Assembly: GCF_900110415.1 (NCBI RefSeq)
Contig: NZ_FODR01000009.1
Location: 1-64,000 of the forward strand
Length of the DNA stretch: 64,000 bases
Source: Mucilaginibacter sp. OK283
GTDB taxonomy: Bacteria; Bacteroidota; Bacteroidia; Sphingobacteriales; Sphingobacteriaceae
Direction: 5' to 3'
The notes under the pieces were generated by a model that was not told the DNA's origin, ran no database searches, and saw only the letters and a program-made list of their open reading frames with translations. The position numbers were made by a program, and so were the translations under genes. This document shows positions 52,171-60,623 of the stretch, piece after piece (positions within the stretch are counted from its first letter, which is position 1; each line of letters opens with the position of its first letter).

Positions 52171-52434
52171 ATGAAAAAGTCAGAACTGGGATCGCTTTCC
52201 TACGCTGGTTCGGAAATGCTGTCCAGGGAGCAAATGAAAAATGTATTAGGTGGCTACGTGCAGCCCCCCAATGACGGCATTAAATGCAATTTCGGCACTT
52301 CTGCCGGCTGTGGGGTACTCGATGACTTCGACGGTTGTAGTGATTCCTCAAACCTGGATTCGTGTCAGGACGAGGCCGATGCAGCTTGCGAAAAATACGA
52401 TTGCTGCTATGACGCGGCCTGCAAGTATGCTTAA
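52171..52434 (+). CDS. Double-glycine-leader, eight-cysteine peptide precursor 1
   Basis: An 87-aa peptide. The leader (1-28) reads LSREQMKNVLGG at its end, the class II/'GG-Bacteroidales natural product' form, with cleavage after Gly28. The 59-residue core is strongly acidic with eight Cys (39, 47, 56, 65, 73, 78, 79, 84) and ends YDCCYDAACKYA, so four disulfides are possible. There is no signal peptide; export would be by the C39 ABC transporter 1.9 kb on. About half of its residues equal those of the next gene. It could be a bacteriocin, signal or toxin; no core family is recognised. Confidence 0.88.
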   Translation: MKKSELGSLSYAGSEMLSREQMKNVLGGYVQPPNDGIKCNFGTSAGCGVLDDFDGCSDSSNLDSCQDEADAACEKYDCCYDAACKYA

Positions 52435-52506
52435 AACCTTAAAAAAAAGCCGCGGACGTCGTGGCGCTTAAACAATCAATTCTTAACATTATTCGAGTTA
52501 TTAATC

Positions 52507-52767
52507 ATGAGAAATTCAACATTAAATTTATGGGCTTCAGGGGAGTCGGAGTTGCTTACACGGGATCAAATGAAAAATGTATTTGGTGGTTATGTGCAAC
52601 CGCCAGACAATGTACAGTGCAATTTTTATTCGACAGGCACCGGATCATGCGCAGCCGCAGATGATATGCCTTCTAACTGCGGTGACCTTGATGCCTGCCA
52701 GGATAAGGCGGATTCCATCTGCGAGAAATATGATTGCTGTGATGATTCTACCTGCAAATATGCTTAA
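52507..52767 (+). CDS. Double-glycine-leader, eight-cysteine peptide precursor 2
   Basis: An 86-aa paralogue of the preceding peptide. The leader ends LTRDQMKNVFGG (cleavage after Gly28) and the core begins YVQPP in both. Core Cys at 38, 48, 58, 64, 72, 77, 78 and 83 correspond one to one with those of precursor 1; the spacing of the first three differs slightly, and the last five keep the pattern ACQD-x4-5-[AI]CEKYDCC-x4-CKYA. The core is again acidic. The tandem arrangement suggests duplication; the two cores may act as a pair (two-peptide bacteriocin) or be variants. Confidence 0.88.
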   Translation: MRNSTLNLWASGESELLTRDQMKNVFGGYVQPPDNVQCNFYSTGTGSCAAADDMPSNCGDLDACQDKADSICEKYDCCDDSTCKYA

Positions 52768-52851
52768 TTAAGCGCCTGACCAGCCCGGTGGACCATAGGT
52801 TCGCCGGGTTTTTACAGGTACGCCAGTTCAAAACATCCTATTTTAAATTTC

Positions 52852-54333
52852 ATGCGCCAATTCATTATCGCGTTCATTTTTTGCCTCATCTTTCAGCTCC
52901 GGGGCCTGTCCCAATCCAGGTTCAGGGTAAGCTATCAATTCGACGGAACCCAAAAAAGGGGCTTATATTTCCAGTTGCTCAGGCCACTGAGCAACAATCC
53001 GGGAGAGCACCTTCCCGCTTTCCCCCTGCTATCCATCGATACAGGGATAACGAACACCATAACCTGTGTTTTCGCCGTCAGGGATACCTCGATCTGTTTG
53101 TTCGCGGATGGGTTTGGACACGAATCATTCATTATACCGGGTGACCAACTGACGATCAGGGTCAAAAAGATGCCGAAAGCAGGGACGCGTGGGGCTGACA
53201 AGCTCAATGGGAAATTCATGAGCCCTTTTTTCTACGAATTTGACTACCAGGGCCCCAATAAAAATATTTACACACTTTTCGACTCGCTGACCTACCATAC
53301 CGGCGGCTTGTTCGCAGGTGGAGATATTGGCTTCAAAGAAGTCGGGCACGATGTAAAAGTGTTCTTTGATACCGTTACCAATCAATACCAGGCCAGGCTG
53401 AAATACCTGGATTACTATGCCCGCAAGTACAAACTTCCGAAGACCATACACCAACTGGCCTTTATGGAAATCAAAGCCGATTACGTCGGCAATTTGCTCG
53501 AACCGATGCAGAATATCGTAAAAGACCTTGATTTTCAAGACTACCCCAGGGGCTATATCGATAGTTTGAACAATATAAATTTCAATGATCCCCGTTCATT
53601 CTTCCGCTCGAGAGAGTTCGCGCTTAAGGCCTATTATTATATGCTGTTGTACCAAAACCGTCCGCGGCTCAGCAGCAGGCTGGATGATGAAGAAACCTTC
53701 AGAAGGGTTTTCCGGACGATCAATAAACATTACGATAACAAACAGATACAGGAACGGCTTTTAGCGACTTTACTCATTAACAATCACAAGCACCCTTTCA
53801 GCTCATTTGATTCCGTACTTAATGTTTACCATGAGCGTTACCCTTCATCGGTCTACAGGAAAAATATTGACTCACTGTACTTCAACTACAAATCAAGGCC
53901 GCGGGGAACAGTAGCGGACGTGCTTGCGGGCCAGCTCGTCGACCCCGCCGGGAACAAAGCGACCTTATCAGACCAGGTAGGTGAAGGGCCGACGGTCATC
54001 GATTGCTGGGCCTCCTGGTGCGTACCCTGCCTGCAACAGTTCCCTTTCTCCGAGGAACTGGAAAAGAAATACGCCGGGAAAGTGAAGTTCCTGTACCTAT
54101 CCTTTGACCGGGAACCTTCAAAGTGGAGAATGAAATCGCAAACCCTCGGTCTGAAGAATTCCTTCCTCCTACCGGACGATTTCAAATCAAGCCTCGCGAA
54201 CTATTTTGAGATCACCGCGATACCGCGCTACATCATCATCAACAATAAAAATGAAGTGGTATCGCCGGACGCCCCGAGACCTTCGAATAAGGCCGCCCTC
54301 GAAAAAATATTAAACAAATTGCTTAAAAACTAG
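52852..54333 (+). CDS. Secreted TlpA-like thioredoxin with N-terminal beta domain
   Basis: A 493-aa periplasmic protein. Signal peptide MRQFIIAFIFCLIFQLRGLSQ; an N-terminal region (about 25-340) that is partly beta-sandwich and partly helical, without known motifs; and a C-terminal TlpA/AhpC-TSA-like domain (about 350-493) with the active site DCWASWCVPC (Cys390, Cys393) and cis-Pro ITAIPRYI. TlpA-type proteins usually reduce disulfides; here it could isomerise wrongly paired disulfides of the eight-Cys peptides. It lies 84 bases after precursor 2 and 11 bases before the exporter, in the same run of genes. Confidence 0.88.
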   Translation: MRQFIIAFIFCLIFQLRGLSQSRFRVSYQFDGTQKRGLYFQLLRPLSNNPGEHLPAFPLLSIDTGITNTITCVFAVRDTSICLFADGFGHESFIIPGDQLTIRVKKMPKAGTRGADKLNGKFMSPFFYEFDYQGPNKNIYTLFDSLTYHTGGLFAGGDIGFKEVGHDVKVFFDTVTNQYQARLKYLDYYARKYKLPKTIHQLAFMEIKADYVGNLLEPMQNIVKDLDFQDYPRGYIDSLNNINFNDPRSFFRSREFALKAYYYMLLYQNRPRLSSRLDDEETFRRVFRTINKHYDNKQIQERLLATLLINNHKHPFSSFDSVLNVYHERYPSSVYRKNIDSLYFNYKSRPRGTVADVLAGQLVDPAGNKATLSDQVGEGPTVIDCWASWCVPCLQQFPFSEELEKKYAGKVKFLYLSFDREPSKWRMKSQTLGLKNSFLLPDDFKSSLANYFEITAIPRYIIINNKNEVVSPDAPRPSNKAALEKILNKLLKN

Positions 54334-54344
54334 TCCCGCATCTC

Positions 54345-56531
54345 ATGGCCTTCCCCTTTTATCGCCAACTCAATGTCATGGACTGTGGGCCGACCTGCCT
54401 CCGGATGGTATCTAAATATTACGGCAAACATTACAGTGCCGATACCTTAAGGCAAAAAGCGGGTTACAGCAAACAGGGCGTTTCCCTTTTAGGCATCAGC
54501 GAAACTGCGGAACGGATCGGCTTCCGTACCAGGGGTCTGCAGATCAGTTTTGAAAAGCTGCTTGCGGCGCCGCTGCCGGCTATCCTGCACTGGGACCAGA
54601 ACCATTTTGTGGTCCTCGTCTCCGCGGGCAAAAAACAAATCCGGATCGCTGATCCCGGGGAAGGCATAGTCACCTATGACAAACAGGAATTCCTGCATTT
54701 CTGGCTGTCGAACGGATCGGCCGAAAAAGGAGCTACCGGGACCCTCCTGCTCCTGGAACCAACCAGCGACTTTTACAAGAACGAAGGCGAGGAACAACAA
54801 AAACTGGGCTGGGGCATCATTCTTCAATATTTCCGCCAAACCAGGCCCCAGCTGATCAGCATATCCGTTTCGATCATTGTCGGTTCCATCTTACAGCTGA
54901 TATTCCCCTTTCTGACCCAAAGCATCGTCGATACCGGCATCAACACCCATAATTTATCGTTCATTACGGTCATTCTCTGCGCCCAGCTTATGCTGACCTT
55001 CAGCACGACCGTCATCGGTTTTATCAGAAGCAGGTTACAATTACGGGTCTCCAATGTCATCAACATATCGATCCTCTCAGATTTCTGGATCAAACTGACC
55101 CGCCTGCCACTATCTTATTTCGACCTGCACCAGACCGGTGACACCCTGCAACGCCTGGAAGACAATAAACAGGTTCAATCCTTCCTGACCGGCCAAACAC
55201 TGACCACCGTATTCTCTTTGTTCAGCTTCGTTGTCTACGCCGCTGTACTGGTATTATACAGCGTCCAGCTATTTCTGGTATTCCTGGTCGGGAACCTCGC
55301 TTATTTCGGCTGGATCAGGATCTTCATGGGTATCCGCCGGAAAATAAACTATGAAACCTTCCGGCTTTCCTCGAAAGAGAACAATTCAACACTTGAACTG
55401 ATCCAGGGGATGCAGGAGATCAGGCTGAACAACGCGGAGAAACAGAAACGATGGCGCTGGGAAAATATCCAGGCCAATGTCTTCCGCTTAAATTTCAGGA
55501 GCCTCAATTTCAGCCAATGGCAATCCGCCGGCGGCTTGTTCATATCCCAAACCAAAGACATCGTGATCACGTACATGGTCGCCCAGATGGTCGTTAAGGG
55601 AGAGCTCACCTTAGGTACCATGCTGGCCATCCAGTATATTATCGGGCAGCTCAACAGCCCTGTCAGCCAGTTCATCTCGCTTTCCCAGAACCTCCAGGAT
55701 GCCAAAATAAGCATGGAACGCCTGAACGAGATCCATGAGCTGTCGAGCGAGGAACCCGATAACAAGGTATTCTCCCAGCTCCTGCCCGCGGACAAATCCC
55801 TCTACTTTAAGGACCTGTCATTTTCCTACCCGGGTGCTGGTAACGAACCCGTTCTGAGGAACATCAACCTGGAGATTCCGCAACAACAGGTCACTGCGAT
55901 CGTTGGCACCAGCGGCAGCGGTAAAACCACGCTTCTAAAGATACTGCTCCGGATATATGACCGCTACCATGGTGAATTGAAAGTCGGGGACACTCATCTG
56001 AAACAGATCAGCCATTCTTTCTGGCGGAGCAGATGCGGAGCTGTTTTACAGGATGGCTATATTTTTAACGACACGATCGCCAATAATATCGCCGTCGGGG
56101 ACGATCATGTAGACCAGGACAGGTTGATCCAAAGCTGTTCCATAGCCAACCTGTTAAGCTTCATCGAGTCGCTCCCTAACGGGCTGAATACCAGGCTGGG
56201 TGCCGAAGGTATCGGTATCAGCCAGGGGCAGCGGCAGCGCCTGCTGATCGCGCGCGCGGTATACAAACAACCGCAATTCCTGTTTTTCGATGAAGCTACG
56301 AATGCCCTCGACGCCAATAACGAGAAAGCCATCGTCCGCCAACTCGATCATTTTTTCAAGGACAGGACCGTGATCGTCGTCGCCCACCGCTTAAGCACCG
56401 TCAGGAATGCCGATAAAATAGTTGTACTGCATGAAGGCAGGATCGTAGAAGAGGGTACGCACCAGGAGTTGACCGAGCTCCAGGGGCATTATTATGAATT
56501 AGTCAAAAACCAGTTGGAATTAGGTAGTTAA
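54345..56531 (+). CDS. Peptidase C39-containing ABC exporter (PCAT)
   Basis: A 728-aa exporter that removes double-glycine leaders and exports the core peptide. The C39 domain (1-150) is intact: NVMDCGPTCLRMV (Cys14), HWDQNHFVVLV (His87), IADPGEG (Asp103). The membrane domain (about 160-460) has six spans. The nucleotide-binding domain has Walker A GTSGSGKTTLLK (from residue 521), signature ISQGQRQRLLIARA (in place of LSGGQ), Walker B QFLFFDEAT, and H-loop VAHRLST. Its active C39 domain contrasts with the Cys-free C39-like domain of the VKOR fusion upstream. It follows the TlpA gene by 11 bases and precedes the adaptor by 4. Confidence 0.96.
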   Translation: MAFPFYRQLNVMDCGPTCLRMVSKYYGKHYSADTLRQKAGYSKQGVSLLGISETAERIGFRTRGLQISFEKLLAAPLPAILHWDQNHFVVLVSAGKKQIRIADPGEGIVTYDKQEFLHFWLSNGSAEKGATGTLLLLEPTSDFYKNEGEEQQKLGWGIILQYFRQTRPQLISISVSIIVGSILQLIFPFLTQSIVDTGINTHNLSFITVILCAQLMLTFSTTVIGFIRSRLQLRVSNVINISILSDFWIKLTRLPLSYFDLHQTGDTLQRLEDNKQVQSFLTGQTLTTVFSLFSFVVYAAVLVLYSVQLFLVFLVGNLAYFGWIRIFMGIRRKINYETFRLSSKENNSTLELIQGMQEIRLNNAEKQKRWRWENIQANVFRLNFRSLNFSQWQSAGGLFISQTKDIVITYMVAQMVVKGELTLGTMLAIQYIIGQLNSPVSQFISLSQNLQDAKISMERLNEIHELSSEEPDNKVFSQLLPADKSLYFKDLSFSYPGAGNEPVLRNINLEIPQQQVTAIVGTSGSGKTTLLKILLRIYDRYHGELKVGDTHLKQISHSFWRSRCGAVLQDGYIFNDTIANNIAVGDDHVDQDRLIQSCSIANLLSFIESLPNGLNTRLGAEGIGISQGQRQRLLIARAVYKQPQFLFFDEATNALDANNEKAIVRQLDHFFKDRTVIVVAHRLSTVRNADKIVVLHEGRIVEEGTHQELTELQGHYYELVKNQLELGS

Positions 56532-56535
56532 ACGC

Positions 56536-57864
56536 ATGAACGATACCATTGAAAAAACCATCGCCTCACAGAAAAGGGACCTCTCTAAAACCATCCTCCA
56601 GCGCTCAGAACTGGCCCAGGAACTGATCACCACCAAATCCGGCCTGCTGGAGCGTATGGGCATCTATATCTTTATCGGTGTCCTGGCAATTGTGGTGCTG
56701 GCAGCCTGGCTGATCAAATATCCGGATACCATCATTGTAAAATCAAAACTGACCAGTCAGAACGCGCCTAAAGAACTCCTGGCCAGACAGGACGGCCGCC
56801 TGGTCAGGTTATTCGTACGAAACGGCCAATCACTGAAACAACACCAGGTGATTGGCTGGCTTGAAAGTACAGCCAGTCATTCAGAAGTTATCGACCTCTC
56901 CGCGAAAATAGAAAGCTGTACCCGGTTGCTGGACATGAACCGGATGGCGGAGGCCTCCGCTCAATTCAGTACCACTTATGGTCAGCTCGGAGAAATTCAG
57001 CAAACGTACCAGCAGTTTATGAACTCGGTTCAACAATTTAATGATTACATGGTGAATGGATTCTACGATCGAAAGAAGCGGAGCCTGGAAGATGATATCC
57101 TCGCGTTAGATAGCGCCAGCCGGACTATCAGGTTCAAAAGGACTTTAACAGAGCAAGACCTACGATTGGCCAATGAATCTTTCGACATGAATAGAAAACT
57201 TTATAAGGAGAAAGTGATCACTACAGAAGAGTACCGAAGCCAGAACAGTAAACTGATCAGCAAACAAATATCGATTCCTGAATTAGATGCTGCAGTACTG
57301 GCCAACTTAACTTCGAAACGTGAGAAACAAAAAGACCTTGATCAGCTCGACCATGATTTCGCACAGGAAAAAGAACTTTTTGTTCAAAACCTCCAATCCT
57401 TAAAAAGTCGGGTCGACGACTGGCTGCTCAAATATGTGCTAAGTTCCCCTACCAGCGGACAGGTATTTTTCACACTTCCCCTGCAGGAGAACCAATATCT
57501 TCGCGGAGGAACTGTCTTAGGTTATGTAAGTCCCAATGAAGGGTCGCTGTATGCTGAGGTTTACCTGCCACAGAACAACTTTGGGAAGATCGACACGGGC
57601 AAATACGTTGAACTTCGCTTTGACGCCTACCCTTACCAGGAAACAGGCTATGTTGCAGGCAAACTTGATTTCATTTCAAGCATTCCTTCAGACAGCGGTT
57701 TCCTGGCGAGCGTACGCCTGACCAAAGGGCTGCTTACCAACAGCCGACACATCATTCCGTTTAAAACCGGACTCACCGGACAAGCTGTCATCATCACCCG
57801 GAATATGCGATTGGGTAGCCGGCTTTACTATACGATATTAAAATCCACGTCAGCAAATAAATAA
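56536..57864 (+). CDS. HlyD-family membrane-fusion (adaptor) protein
   Basis: A 442-aa adaptor that links the PCAT exporter to an outer-membrane channel. One membrane helix near residues 42-60 (GIYIFIGVLAIVVLAAWLI); a lipoyl-like strand region (LLARQDGRLVRLFVRNGQSLKQHQVIGWLES); a long coiled coil (about 100-300); then the second half of the lipoyl domain (SSPTSGQVFFTLPLQENQYLRGGTVLGYV) and a C-terminal beta-barrel (AEVYLPQNNFGKIDTGKYVELRFDAYPYQETG). It lies 4 bases after the exporter gene and is the last clear gene of the cassette. No TolC-like gene is linked, so a TolC encoded elsewhere must be used. Confidence 0.94.
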   Translation: MNDTIEKTIASQKRDLSKTILQRSELAQELITTKSGLLERMGIYIFIGVLAIVVLAAWLIKYPDTIIVKSKLTSQNAPKELLARQDGRLVRLFVRNGQSLKQHQVIGWLESTASHSEVIDLSAKIESCTRLLDMNRMAEASAQFSTTYGQLGEIQQTYQQFMNSVQQFNDYMVNGFYDRKKRSLEDDILALDSASRTIRFKRTLTEQDLRLANESFDMNRKLYKEKVITTEEYRSQNSKLISKQISIPELDAAVLANLTSKREKQKDLDQLDHDFAQEKELFVQNLQSLKSRVDDWLLKYVLSSPTSGQVFFTLPLQENQYLRGGTVLGYVSPNEGSLYAEVYLPQNNFGKIDTGKYVELRFDAYPYQETGYVAGKLDFISSIPSDSGFLASVRLTKGLLTNSRHIIPFKTGLTGQAVIITRNMRLGSRLYYTILKSTSANK

Positions 57865-58310
57865 ATCCTTTAGTAACCAACCGGGTTACTCATATATAGA
57901 AGATGTAAATCAGAAAACCGCGCCTCATCTTGCCTGATTTTATAAATCTTATCCAAAAAGAAATTTAAACCGAAAATCCTGTCTGTAAATATCGGCCAGC
58001 CGATATCATAGCGATGAGGGAATAGCTCAAAGCGTCCACGGAATTTGAAATAGGTATCCGATGTCATAAGATTATTATACGTTTTCAATAAACGATATAT
58101 TATAATTTGGTTTATCAGATTTCATAAGAAATATTAATTATCGAAAGGATTCGATTACCCTATGGGCTGAGCCAAAGTACCGAGAACAACTATTTCTTTA
58201 GCCCAAATGAGAAATTCTTTGAACACTTATTTGAGTTTTTGGAGGCTGTTGAACCAATTTTGAAAACTGAAAATAATGGTTCAACGACTACTGATGTTTC
58301 TACCAGTTGA
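57865..58310. other. Intergenic region with an orphan open stretch
   Basis: 445 bases between the adaptor gene and the sigma gene. On the plus strand, 58128-58310 is open for 60 codons and looks coding near its end (FSPNEKFFEHLFEFLEAVEP, then ILKTENNGSTTTDVSTS and stop) but has no usable start; it may be the tail of a deleted gene. On the minus strand a 72-codon frame (57870-58088) has a start but no recognised likeness. Neither is called as a gene. Confidence 0.45.
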
Positions 58311-58949
58311 TCAGTGTAGTAGATGCAATAAGTTGTCAGGGTCGGGGATTATGCTGGACACGGAATAGAAGAACAATAAGAAGACAAGAGCGATGTCTTG
58401 ATTTTTAAGTAGGTATTCTCGCACGAGCTTCATCGATTGGGTCATGTGGCTGTTGACGGTTGGTACGGAGATACCCAATTCCAGGCCGGTTTCTTCGTAG
58501 GTTTTGCCTTCGATCTTGCAGCGGGTGAAAACCTCGCGACGCTGTGGCGATAACTGGTCAATGGCTTTTTGCAGAAGTTCGCGGCTTTCTTTGGTTTCCA
58601 GCAGGATGTCTGAATGCAGGTAATAATCTGTGGCGTTCAGCAGTAATCTGGCAACCAGTCTCTTGTTTTTGGCGATCCGGCGGAAATGATCATAAACCAG
58701 ATGTTGTGCAATAGTAAACAGGTAGGCTTCAAAAGATTGTTGGGGATCGATATCTTCCCTGTTTTGCCATAATTTAAGAAACAGGTCTTGAACGAGCTCA
58801 TCAGCTACGGCTTCGTCTTTAACCAGCGAAAAGACGCGGCGATAAATTGGGCGGAAACAGGTACTGTATAGTTTGTTAAAGGCACGTTCGTCATTGTTGT
58901 GGAGTCGTGCCAACAAGTACTGTAGTTCCGTATCCTCAAATAATTTCAC
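58311..58949 (-). CDS. ECF-type RNA polymerase sigma factor (Bacteroidota FecI-like)
   Basis: A 212-aa sigma-70 family protein. Region 2 (about 20-90; RAFNKLYSTCFRPIYRRVFSLVKDEAVADELVQDLFLKLWQNRE) and region 4 (about 125-180; QLSPQRREVFTRCKIEGKTYEETGLELGISVPTVNSHMTQSM). Such factors are controlled by a FecR-type anti-sigma factor and switch on TonB/Sus loci. The C-terminus adds a hydrophobic stretch (DIALVFLLFFYSVSSIIP), common among Bacteroidota relatives. It is divergent from fecR, 206 bases apart, so the pair is not in one operon as is usual. Confidence 0.93.
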   Translation of the reverse strand: MKLFEDTELQYLLARLHNNDERAFNKLYSTCFRPIYRRVFSLVKDEAVADELVQDLFLKLWQNREDIDPQQSFEAYLFTIAQHLVYDHFRRIAKNKRLVARLLLNATDYYLHSDILLETKESRELLQKAIDQLSPQRREVFTRCKIEGKTYEETGLELGISVPTVNSHMTQSMKLVREYLLKNQDIALVFLLFFYSVSSIIPDPDNLLHLLH

Positions 58950-59155
58950 GCTGCCAATAGTTTAAAGAATTTACTAATGTAACAATTATCGATTATTTCT
59001 CAACTACCAACGGTTTCAGCACAATAAAAATATTTTATTTTTTATGAATTTTTATCTTTGATTATCAGCTTCTTATGATATAGTTGAAAATTATTGGCCT
59101 TTTGATTCATTGGTTTTTTTTCCATTGACGTATTACCACAACAAATGCTTGAATT

Positions 59156-60319
59156 ATGGATGGAAGTCAACGGGGTTTATGGGAACGCTTTATTCGGAAC
59201 GAATGCACGACAGCAGAAATCGAAGCTTTATTGGCACAATTTAACAATGCTGGCAATGAAACCGATTTGCTTACGCTGATCGAAGCAGAACTGCATAAAG
59301 AGGCAACCCAGATTGATCATGCCTTACCAGACCTGGAACAGAAGGAGAATGAAATATATGCAGCCTTATTGCCACATATCCGGATGGAACGCAAACCATC
59401 TTTATGGCCGCGCATTGCTGCCGCAGCTTCCATCGTGGTATTATTAGGATTTGGCGGTTATTTTGCGTTGCACAAGAAGCATACATCGGTACAATTAGTG
59501 CAAAATCATATACAAGTTATTGCCCCGGGACAAAATCGGGCAACGTTAACTTTGGCCAATGGCCAAAAAATCGTTTTGGCTAAAGGTTTGAAAGGGCAAT
59601 TAGCTGTACAGGGCGGGACGGTTATTCAGGCCAGCGACAATGATATTACTTACAACATTACTGATAAAGAAGAGACAGTTAGTTATAATATCTTATCCAC
59701 AGCGAAGGGCGAACAGTCTCCCTATCCATTGATTTTGGCGGATGGTACCAAGGTGTGGCTGGATGCCGCTTCTTCAATCACATTTCCAACGGCTTTTACC
59801 GGCAAGCAGCGCAAAGTCCGACTCACTGGACAAGGTTATTTTGAAGTAAGTCATAATCCGGCTATACCATTTATTGTGGAAACGTCCAAATCTGAGGTGC
59901 TGGTATTGGGTACACATTTTAATGTATCGGCATATGACGATGATCTTGAAACTAAAACAACGTTGTTGGAAGGTTCAGTGAGAATAAAAGGCAAAACTGC
60001 AACCGGCATACTAAAGCCTGGAGAACAAGCTGTATTAACGGACAATGACCGACTGTCAATAATTAAAGACGTAGATACTGAAACGGCGGTTGCATGGAAG
60101 AATGGATTGTTTGTATTTAAAAATGCGAGTATCGAGCAGGTTATGATGAATGCTTCACGCTGGTACGATATAAATATTAAATACGAAGGAAACGTTCCTA
60201 AAAGAAAGCTTAACGGAAGGATGTCACGCGCAGCGGATATCTCAGAGTTGTTGGGAATATTACAATTTGGAGGCATTAAATATCGGATAGAAGGAAAAAA
60301 TATCATTGTTGCTAATTAG
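59156..60319 (+). CDS. FecR-domain anti-sigma factor
   Basis: A 387-aa inner-membrane protein. The cytoplasmic N-terminus (1-80) would bind the sigma factor; one membrane helix (about 85-105; IAAAASIVVLLGFGGYFAL); a periplasmic FecR domain (about 180-270; SPYPLILADGTKVWLDAASSITFPTAFTGKQRKVRLTGQGYFEVSHNPAIPFIVETSKSEVLVLGTHFNVSAYDDD); and a C-terminal DUF4974-type domain (NASIEQVMMNASRWYDINIKYEG...GILQFGGIKYRIEGKNIIV) that contacts the STN domain of a TonB receptor. The SusC gene with STN domain follows, so signalling probably goes receptor, FecR, sigma factor. Confidence 0.94.
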   Translation: MDGSQRGLWERFIRNECTTAEIEALLAQFNNAGNETDLLTLIEAELHKEATQIDHALPDLEQKENEIYAALLPHIRMERKPSLWPRIAAAASIVVLLGFGGYFALHKKHTSVQLVQNHIQVIAPGQNRATLTLANGQKIVLAKGLKGQLAVQGGTVIQASDNDITYNITDKEETVSYNILSTAKGEQSPYPLILADGTKVWLDAASSITFPTAFTGKQRKVRLTGQGYFEVSHNPAIPFIVETSKSEVLVLGTHFNVSAYDDDLETKTTLLEGSVRIKGKTATGILKPGEQAVLTDNDRLSIIKDVDTETAVAWKNGLFVFKNASIEQVMMNASRWYDINIKYEGNVPKRKLNGRMSRAADISELLGILQFGGIKYRIEGKNIIVAN

Positions 60320-60623
60320 ATAAAAGCAGGTTCATCATGGGAAGGCCAATCTATTGAATATCTGATATAGTAACGGATTTAATAAACAACCAATTATTTA
60401 TTTAAAAAACTAATTATGGAGAAAGAACTACGAACAACCAACTAAAAAACTGATACCCTTAATAATTATATATAGCCTATTAGTGTAATATCCTTATTAC
60501 GCGGTTGGTCTGTATAAATAAAAACCGGGGAGTGCTGTAACACTTTCCCGGCTTATATCTGGGTATCCAATCATCAGAAGTAACCAATTTAAATCTAACG
60601 TTTAACCCAAACTAACCAAAATT
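60320..60623. other. Intergenic leader before susC with a hairpin
   Basis: 304 bases without a gene. A hairpin, CCGGGGAGTG (60525-60534) / CACTTTCCCGG (60541-60551), has a six-base loop and one bulge but no T-tract, so it may be a leader structure or an mRNA-stability element instead of a terminator. A nine-codon frame at about 60417 is probably chance. No clear TAnnTTTG promoter was found; the sigma factor encoded at 58311 may use a different motif. Confidence 0.5.

Noticed and set aside
52461..52664. A 67-codon frame overlapping the second peptide precursor
   Set aside because: It is read in another frame through the precursor gene, whose leader and Cys pattern clearly fix the true frame.
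60417..60446. Nine-codon frame before susC as a leader peptide
   Set aside because: Too short to separate from chance and without a run of codons that would suggest attenuation.
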